Source: Myotis daubentonii
Taxonomy: Eukaryota > Chordata > Mammalia > Chiroptera > Vespertilionidae
DNA: 64,000 nt
Direction of reading: 5' to 3'
Assembly (NCBI RefSeq): GCF_963259705.1
Contig: NC_081849.1
Location: 54,842,093-54,906,092 of the forward strand
This document shows positions 56,700 to 64,000 of this stretch, piece after piece. A program made the position numbers and the translations under genes. How positions within the stretch are numbered: position 1 is the first letter of the stretch; each line of letters opens with the position of its first letter. The notes under the pieces are model-generated. The model did not search any database. It was given only the letters and a program-made list of their open reading frames with translations, and was not told the origin of the DNA.

Positions 56700-56965
56700 T
56701 GGGTAGCGTATGATTTCATTTATAATGACTGTCCAGAAGAGGTAAATCTGTAGGGTCAGAAAATAGATTTGTTGTTGCCCAGGGGAGGGAGGCTAGAGGG
56801 ACTGAGGGTGACTTAAAGCCTGAAGGGCTTCTTTGAAAGGGATGGAGATGTTCTAAAATTAATTTGGTGTCAATTGCACAACTTTATAGATACTAATGTT
56901 TTTGAGTTGTGCCCTTTAAATGAGTGAATTGTATGACATATGAATTACATCTCAAATCTGTTTAA
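56700..56965 (+). mobile_element. L1 3' UTR fragment, sense
   Basis: 'tgactgtccagaagaggtaaatctgtagggtcagaa', 'ttgttgttgcccaggggaggg', 'ggagatgttctaaaatt', 'gaattgtatgacatatgaattacatctcaa' are the old L1 3' end in order. Confidence 0.82.
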
Positions 56966-57054
56966 CAAAGCATACAGATTGCTTGACTTCACTTCCATAG
57001 TCTCTGAATTGGTATGTCCGAGGAATCATCTAAGAAACTATATTTCTAGTGAAT

Positions 57055-57240
57055 TTCCAGGACTTGCCAATGATGCCCAGGGACTCCTGCATTGGAGATG
57101 TATAACCTTAGCTGCCTGTCAGGATCACTGGAGAGCAGGAAAAGAGCTGGATGCCCAGGATTACATCAGCATCTCTGAGGGTGAGGCCCCAGTAATCGTT
57201 AAGGCCCCCCAGGCAATTCAAACCAATGGACAATAGAGTT
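57055..57240. mobile_element. MER5-type hAT remnant
   Basis: 'ccttagctgcctgtcaggatcactgg', 'gatgcccaggattacatcagcatctctgagggtgaggcccc', 'gccccccaggcaattc' follow MER5A/B text. Confidence 0.7.
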
Positions 57241-57244
57241 TAGA

Positions 57245-58700
57245 ATCCTGGAAAATTTAACACCAGTAATTATGAGAGATGATGAGCAAAATACATAAGG
57301 AAGAGAGGTCCGGAGTCTCAGCTCAGAAGTACCTACACCTCACAATATCCCAAATACAAAAGTAGTATAAGTGGAAGCTAAGAAAATAATTCAAACACTG
57401 TTTTGACAAATAAGTGGAATTGCCCCTCCAACTCTCACTCAGAGCATGAGCCTATCTCAAAGGCAAATAAAATTCAACACATTCTTAAGGTACCCACTTA
57501 AAGGCACTCCAGATTCTTTTCGTTGTTTCTAAGATCACAGGGGCTCTTCTTATGTAAATGTTCCCGCACTGGAATAGCGTCTGACTCTGCTATTTGTCTC
57601 CTCGTCGTCGTATAAACAAACATATTCCTGTTACACTCTTTTAAAAAAAACAAAAGTTTCAGCAAAAAACTTAAAGCAGTTACAAATATTAGTGACTGGC
57701 ATGCCCATTATCATAATTTTCTAGATGTTCAACCCAGGTACACCGCACAGATAAAGGTGTAGTCGGGTTGTCCAGGCCAGGAACTCGCTTGGCTTGACAG
57801 TGGAAGGCCAGCTTAGGCAGGAACACATTCCAAGGACGTGGGGATGAGGCAGGGTTTGGCCCTCAAACCTAGCATGAAGGCACGGTTAAGGCATGACATT
57901 CAGACAAACAGACTGGGAGCAAGCAGGCAAGTTAGCTCGGTAACAAAACTAGTGGGTGCAGGCTGATCCATGGGCAGCCCTGCCAAGCCGGAGTCAGTTC
58001 TGCAGGTGTGAGGAGTGCACGGGAGGTCAAGTGCTCTGCAGAGTCCCCAGATGGCCCCAAGCTCCCCTTAGTGCCCCACCTTTGCCGTTTCTTCCTAAGG
58101 TTGATCATCTGCCAATTGATATTTTGATTGAAAGAACAAGAAAAAAAAGTCATCCTGCCTGTGGAGGTGGCTAATACCTGATTCTTACCTACAAAACTTG
58201 AATATCAAATGTTTTCAAGGATTCAAATTATTTTGATTCCTGAAATAATTAGGTAAATTACAAATGTAAATGTAATCATAGTCTCAAGATTCAGTTATAT
58301 CAGCCATTCCCTGGATTTAGGTCTAAACATCAACTTGAAACAAAACAACAATAAAAACCTAAATGTTCTCTTTTTTCCTTCTCCTTTTCATTGAACTTCA
58401 ACATGTTTACTTTTCATAATGTTCTCTGCTCCCTGCTATTTCTGGGTTCACCACATAGATTTGTATAATGATGAAATACTGGAAGTGCAATTTAAAAACA
58501 CTTGATTAATAGAACAGCAGCTAAATAATAATAATACTTCTGAATATTAAAAATGGGAAAAATCTTGCTGAAATAACACTAGTATATGTATTTGTTAAAC
58601 TCATCTTAATTGGGCTCCTTAAATGTTCCTATTTTGACTGCATTGACATACCTGGACAAATTGCAGCCAGGGAGTGAAACCACAATGTATAGGAAAACTG
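57245..58700. other. Unclassified DNA, GC-richer around 57740-58090
   Basis: The GC-richer part has short frames on both strands (57932-58174) without motif. It may be an old LTR or transposon, but I see no termini. Confidence 0.4.
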
Positions 58701-58720
58701 TTAGTGAATAAAATATTCTA

Positions 58721-58920
58721 GTCTGGCTGGCATGTCTCAGTGGTTGAGCATTGGCCTGTGAACCAGGAGGTCTGGGTTTGATTCCCAGTTGGGGCACATG
58801 CCCGGGTTATAGGCTCGATCCCCAGAGTGGGGTGTGCAGGAAAAAGTCTCATCATCATTGATGTCTCTCTCTCTTTCTCCCTCTCCCTTCTTCTCTGTAA
58901 TCAATACAAATATATTTTAA
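58721..58920 (+). mobile_element. Ves SINE ('cctgtgaaccaggaggtc' head type)
   Basis: Plus-oriented, head 'gtctggctggcatgtctcagtggttgagc', A-rich tail. Short target duplication about ATTCTA on both sides (58715-58720, after 58923). Confidence 0.92.
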
Positions 58921-58924
58921 AAAA

Positions 58925-59985
58925 TTCTAAATTGACAAGGTAAAGGACAAGATAAGCACCATTTTATTATAAAAAATAATTTATTGTAAAAGTAAATAAC
59001 TTTTATGTCTACTTTAAGATAGTAAATGAAAGTTATATATTTAGAATAAAAAAGTCCTCAAAAGGAAAAAGAAATCATATGAAGCATCTAATTTGCCAGT
59101 ATTGCCTGGAAAATTTATTTATATTCTGAATTAGTAGTAAGTGTCCAGAAATATTGTACTTTTATTAAATCAAATTTCCTCCTGACCATGAACAGTACTC
59201 AGTACCATCCTTAGATCCTGACTATAGTATGCATTCAGCCTGCTGATCTCAGAACCAGAAAAATGTAAAAATATCTTCCCTTGGCATTTTCTCCCCAAAG
59301 TTTGTTTCTTCTCTCCTCTGCATCCTTCTTATACATATTTTTGTTCTTGGCTTTTTCCCCCGGCAGTCTCCTTTTCCTCACTTTTGCCTTCTCTTGCCTC
59401 ATTCCCAGGGTGAGATCATCGTGTTCCTGAACAAGTTGATAATCGTATTTAGATGTGGGATTTGGACAGAAACCTACACTGAAAAAGTCCACAGCATGAT
59501 GATAGAGAAGAGACATACAGCACAATTTATTGTCCCTGATGAGCGCTTTGCTATTCTATTTTTGTCATTTTAGTAATCTGTGATGATAAATAGGGCAATT
59601 GTACTAAAGTCACCACTCCCTGCAAGTACCCTCTGTTCAACCTCACCACCTCCCTCCCTCATCAATTGCTTTTTTCCAAAAGACTCACGAGGGAGTCAGA
59701 GCATTAAAAAAAAACATTATTTAACTTCAGGGGTATAAACAGGATATGTTCAGAAGTTCCTTCCTAATTGCCTCCAAATTTTAAAATGTCACACCTTCAC
59801 TACATGAAGTGGTATTACCTAGACTCCAATATTCTATTAGGAAAAAAAAATTAAGAAAACGCTGTGTGAAACTTTCTGTGCAAACGACTATGATGTGTAA
59901 GGATGGATTTTTTGTGAGGTCAGCCTCTAGGAACCACACAGTGTAGATATTGAGAGACGTAAAGATGTTCATTTAATGTGAAATA
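58925..59985. other. AT-rich DNA with one Lys/Arg-rich open frame on the minus strand
   Basis: At 59235-59525 the minus strand reads for 96 codons with SKYDYQLVQEHDDLTLGMRQ and EKAKVRKRRLPGEKAKNKNM, rich in K, R and E. A plausible acceptor ('ctgtggactttttcag' on the minus strand, near 59483) lies inside the frame. No family is recognised, so it is not called a gene. It is probably a chance purine-rich frame. Confidence 0.3.
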
Positions 59986-59989
59986 TACC

Positions 59990-60500
59990 CTACACAGTGC
60001 CTGGAACACAGTAAATACTCAATAAAATTTTAATGCTTTTTATTTTCTCCCTCTTCTTTCCCAGCCTTAAGCCAGAAATATTGCCCGAATCATGAAAACC
60101 AAAATCCAATCTTGCTACTTTAAATGTTTTTCAATGGCTTTCACCACCTACAGTTGGAGCTCCCCTCTTTGGCATGCGCTTAATTTTGAACTTCCAAATT
60201 TTATTCCTAAGATTATTAGGAAACAAAGAAAAGAAAAAGATAAAAACTTGATGAAAAATTGTTTCAGAACATAGGAGGCTTATTGTCCTCTCTGAACTTT
60301 TATACAATGTTCCTTCTTCCTGGAATGCTCATTCCTTGCCTTTGTGGGCACTACTCTCCCCCACACCCCCACCTTAGGTTTTTACTTGGTTAGTTCTTAT
60401 TCTTCAAGAGCTACATCAAAGTCATTTCCTCAAAAATGCCTTCTCGACAACTCTCCCTCAGACACCTCTCCCTCAATCTGAGTTTGGTACCCCTACCAGG
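59990..60500 (+). mobile_element. L2 LINE fragments
   Basis: 'cacagtgcctggaacacagtaaatactcaataaa' is a typical L2/MIR 3' end. 'ttcctggaatgctcattccttgcc', 'cttcaagagctacatcaaagtcatttcc' and 'aaatgccttctcgacaactctccc' are the usual L2 text. Confidence 0.75.
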
Positions 60501-60567
60501 TAGATCTGATCCTACTGTTTTACCACATTTTGCATATTTTATTGCTGCTCTTGTCTCATTGCTTTCT

Positions 60568-60663
60568 CTCTCTTTTTTAATCCTCACCAAGGACATGCTT
60601 ACAGAGAGGAAGGCAGAGGGAGGGAGGGAGGGAGGGAAGGAGGGAGGGAGGGAGGGAGGGAGG

Positions 60664-60726
<63 letters not shown>

Positions 60727-60880
60727 ATTGATGTGAAAGAGAAACGTTGATTGGTTACCTTTTGTAGGTTTCCCAACTGGGGATTGAATGAAACCCAGAT
60801 ATGTGCCCTGACGGGAACTGAACCAGCAACCTTTCAGGGCACAGGATGACACTCAACTAACTGAACCACTTTGGCTGGGT
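60568..60880 (-). mobile_element. Ves SINE with large internal microsatellite expansion
   Basis: Minus-oriented Ves of the tail-palindrome subfamily ('aatcctcaccaaggac'). The purine-rich linker has expanded to (GGGA)n then (GA)n at 60617-60724. Perfect 12-bp duplication TCATTGCTTTCT at 60556-60567 and 60881-60892. Confidence 0.95.
60617..60724. repeat. (GGGA)n-(GA)n compound microsatellite
   Basis: About 13 GGGA-type units followed by about 25 GA units. It accounts for the repetitive Glu-Arg and Ser-Leu frames seen there. Confidence 0.97.
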
Positions 60881-60894
60881 TCATTGCTTTCTTG

Positions 60895-62770
60895 ATGGCC
60901 TCCTATGAGTTGAGGATGGAGACGCTGTCCTTTAATGCTATGTCTCCATGTACCTCAGACCTAACTTGTGTTTAAACATTCTTGTTGGCTAGATAGATGC
61001 TGATGTGTGTGCTATGGTGGAGGGCTTAAAGAAGAGAGGCTAAACTCAGAAACTATTTCTGAATTAGAACCCATAGAATTATTTTAAATTAAGCTACTTA
61101 CATGTATCTTTCTTATATGTATATATATTTTCTTTTAACGTTTACAAATTGAGAGGTTATATAGATTTTGTCTCTTGGTGGGAGAGTGGTGATAAAGACA
61201 ATATAAATAAGAGAAAGTATAACTCTTAACTTAATGAAAACAAAGGATAAGGATTAGCATTACGCTTCAGTGAGGTATAGCTGCAATGCCTTTGGCCTTT
61301 TAAGCCATTTTTCCAGCTGAGTAATTCTGAGATACTTTAAATCCATGATCCCATGATAGCACCATTTAGCAGGCTTTTTTTTTTTTTTTGTGCTTTATAA
61401 ACTAAGTGACTTACACTTTCCACAGTGCAAAAAAATGAGGTCAGGGATGAAAAGTGGGCCCTATTCCTGTGAGATGGGTTCTAAGTTAGTCTGTTAGCAC
61501 CTGACCCTGCTGACTTCTCCATGTTAGTGGTTGTAGAAATTGTGTGTAACTTTTATGATAAAAACAAAACGGTGGTATCATTGAACTAATTAGACAAGAG
61601 CACAATTAGAAATGAGAGCTCTTCAGTTTCCTAACAGCTAATGGTAGAAAATGAAGTACAATAAATATACTCCAAGTTTGGATGAACTTTACTTTTGATT
61701 AATTACCAGATTTGAATGGCCTTCCATAATGTGACAATTATTCTGTTGATCCACCTAATTAGGGATCATAACAGTAAAAAGGACTCCTCTTTACTTTTAT
61801 GAATGAATTTCCCCTGGAGTCATTTAAATTGCTCAAATGGCTATTCAGAATAATGTTGGCAATGTTACATGTGACTTTCAGTGTATATATATATTCATGT
61901 GAGGCTTGTCTACTGTACATTTTTATTTCACTTTTGTTAGATTGAGATGAAGACAATGAAATGCTGGGAAAGAGACAATGATTTCAAACTATATACTACC
62001 CCATCAAATGCCCTGCAAAGGGTAGATTTAATTATTTATAGCTATTGATCAAAAACCCATTTGACATCACGTTAATTCATCTCGTGCTCATTACAGCATG
62101 AGGCACTATAAAAAAGACTGACGTATTATATTAAAGTGTGCAATAGCTGGGAGACCATGCATGAGGAGTGTGTGATATTTCTTAAGCAATTCTATGCTGC
62201 ATGAGAGATAATTGTACGTGCTAAGACCTCTTTTTACCTCAATAAAATGGCATAAAATAAAACACAGGGGAGAACCACAAATAAACCATGTGTGACAGTC
62301 AGGGTCTCCTTCTGTCTGCAAAGGGAAGGAGAGTGGGATGCCACCTTGCCTGGGGAAAAGCAGTCTGCAGTGAGGTATGCAATACCTCTGGGTCTGCAGC
62401 CTGTCCTTTCTTTTTCTCTCCTTCATTCCTTTTTCTCTTCTATCTTCTGCCTCGTCATATTAGTTGGTGCCATTGTGAAACTATTTTCAAATGCTGTACT
62501 ACAGGGAATGGTAAGATAAGGGCATATTGGTAAAAGAGAGCATAATATTAAATGGAAGTATTTTAGAAACGGAGACACCTATGAATGGATTTAAAATTTA
62601 CAAAGAAAATAGCATGTATAGTCTGATTATTATAGTGGGTTTAAAACTTATTTTCTATAAAGTAAGAATTATCTTGGTTAAAGCAGATATGTTTTTCATA
62701 GTGGGTATTGTAGTTCTTTAGAAAACTACATGAAGAATTTGAGTTTTGTATAATTTCAAATACTTCATTT
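60895..62770. other. AT-rich DNA, nothing recognised
   Basis: T run at 61376-61390. Frames at 62106-62533 lie on both strands without motif. Confidence 0.45.
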
Positions 62771-62774
62771 GTTT

Positions 62775-62964
62775 ATTTATTTTTAAAAATGTTTTTATTG
62801 ATTTTTTTTTTTTTTTGAGAGAGAGATTAAGGGAGAGAAATATCGGTTGCCTCCTGCAGGCACCCCGGCCTGAAACCTGGGCATGTGCCCTGACCTGGAA
62901 TTGGACCAGTGACCTTTTGGTACATAGGACAATGCTCAACCAACTGAGCTACATCAGCCAGGCC
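62775..62964 (-). mobile_element. Ves SINE (shortened)
   Basis: 'gtttttattgattttttttt', 'tatcggttgcctcctgcaggcacc', 'gggcatgtgccctgacc', 'tgctcaaccaactgagctacatcagccagg'. Lacks part of the linker. Confidence 0.92.
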
Positions 62965-62969
62965 TTTAA

Positions 62970-64000
62970 AGACCAGTTAGCCTAGCAGTTTGAACACAAT
63001 AACATAGTAGTTCAATTTCTGCATCACACCCAGTAAAGTACTTCAGTAAATATTTTTTGATATTAAAAAATGTATAAATGAAATGCCAGGCTACTTTGAA
63101 TCACTGATGGAAAGTTTTGAAAGTCTGAGCATCTGGTGAGTCAGTTAAAGGAAAATATAACCCCCCCTTTTAAATAGAACATTGACAATTTATATAGACA
63201 GCATGGAGCTTAATATACTTCTTTTAATGAACTGGGTTATTAAAATTTGAAAAAGAATATGTAGTAAACTATGAAAATACAAGAACTTAATATTTTTTGT
63301 TCAAAAGCATAAAACCTGTAATGATCAACCTGCAGACACGAGCCATCTTAACTAAGAATTTGGTAAAGCTGTACAATTTTGCAAAAGCTACGTAGCAGGA
63401 GTAAAACACTGTACACTGTTCAATATAGTACTAGAAATACAATGCTTTCCGTGTGCAAAGTTAGAAATCCCAGGACTGCAACATCTGGGACTCTAAATTA
63501 TGAATAATGAGGAAGGAGTCAATAGAAATTTGTTTCTTTTGGTAAATATTTTTCATTTATAAAAATTCACTTTTCTTCCTTCCTCCTGAAAATTATCTCC
63601 AAGGCCAACATTGTGGACATTGGGAACATGGGTCTCTATGTACCTTAAATTGCAAATCATTTTTTTTTTTCCAGTTGTGGGAACATGACCAAAGTAGCAA
63701 ATGTTTTAAAAATTATACTCCATTTCCAAGTCCCCTGAGCAACTAAGCAGAACAAAGGTTTTGTGCGGGGGATGTTGTCCCTGCCAGGGAGTACCAGGCT
63801 GTTTGATGCTCTAGGATGACCTTGTATCTGGTGACCACACCCTTCGGGCCATCATCCAGGAAGATGATATCTGAGCTCAGACCTGTTTCTCCCCTGACAC
63901 TTTGTCTCCCCTTTCTCCCTCCCGCGGTTGTTGGAGGAATTATGCGGAAGTCCTGCTCTCCTTATGTCTTGCTGGGTCTTCTGCTTCATCCTGGCCAGCA
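62970..64000. other. Unclassified DNA to the window edge
   Basis: The last 250 bp are GC-richer than the rest, and on the minus strand give a short protein-like run (SDIIFLDDGPKGVVTRYKV, about 63870-63810) between stops. Too short and cut by the window edge to assign. Confidence 0.35.

Noticed and set aside
60411..60852. Frames of 91-121 codons with Ser-Leu or Glu-Arg repeats
   Set aside because: Products of the GGGA/GA microsatellite in a SINE.
1..64000. Autonomous Helitron (Rep/helicase) or full-length active L1
   Set aside because: No Rep HUH motif, helicase block or complete L1 ORF found in any frame; all copies are non-autonomous or truncated.

Overview
The window is nuclear DNA from a vespertilionid bat (Myotis/Eptesicus/Pipistrellus group; species not determinable). 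Three lineage markers support this. There are about 17 tRNA-derived Ves SINEs, whose heads read 'ccggtttggctcagtggatagagc'-like with short direct repeats. There are ten Helitron copies of the HeliBat type, with 5' TC, a palindrome near the 3' end, terminal CTAG and mostly A|T insertion sites. There is one SPIN-type hAT element with a perfect 8-bp target duplication. The DNA is AT-rich, with GC-rich islands that coincide almost exactly with the Helitrons. I see no intact protein-coding gene, functional RNA gene or operon-like structure. The window looks intergenic or deep-intronic.

Layout: 1-1005 old antisense L1; 1892-2344 Helitron; 5249-5647 Helitron; 6308-6870 solo LTR; 8503-8740 Ves SINE; 9194-9324 mariner-like MITE; 10181-10450 MIR; 10500-13125 an L1 split by three head-to-tail Helitrons (10566-12370) and a SINE; 13515-14031 SINE nested in SINE; 14376-15790 L2 carrying an RPL31 retropseudogene (14773-15202); 15848-20064 SINEs, including two inside a decayed Lys/Glu-rich retrocopy-like stretch; 20586-21055 LTR; 22288-22795 Helitron; 24060-25750 L1 split by a two-part Helitron; 25800-29240 MIR, MER5A, SINE and MLT1 LTR; 30539-30809 and 31576-31893 Helitrons; 33800-34140 L1; 36758-37830 two SINEs; 40240-42240 two antisense L1s; 44525-46110 and 48500-49395 twin-primed (5'-inverted) L1s, the first carrying a hAT MITE; 47443-47670 SPIN; 50315-64000 L2, MER5A, MIR, L1 and six SINEs. 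What remains is AT-rich single-copy DNA in which I recognise little.

The most informative structure is in the Helitrons. Two separate loci (11071-12370 and 24211-25172) carry the same two-part element with the same internal junction. At that junction the inner 3' end has lost the terminator palindrome and the final G of CTAG. This fits a composite Helitron made by read-through of a defective terminator and then mobilised as one unit. A third Helitron is fused directly to one of these copies. Helitron interiors also carry long foldbacks and minisatellites.

A few short stretches look coding-like or exon-like (34518-35101, 43131-43520, 59235-59525 on the minus strand; 9838-9926 and 38996-39225 on the plus strand). 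I could not assign them to any family and give them low confidence.
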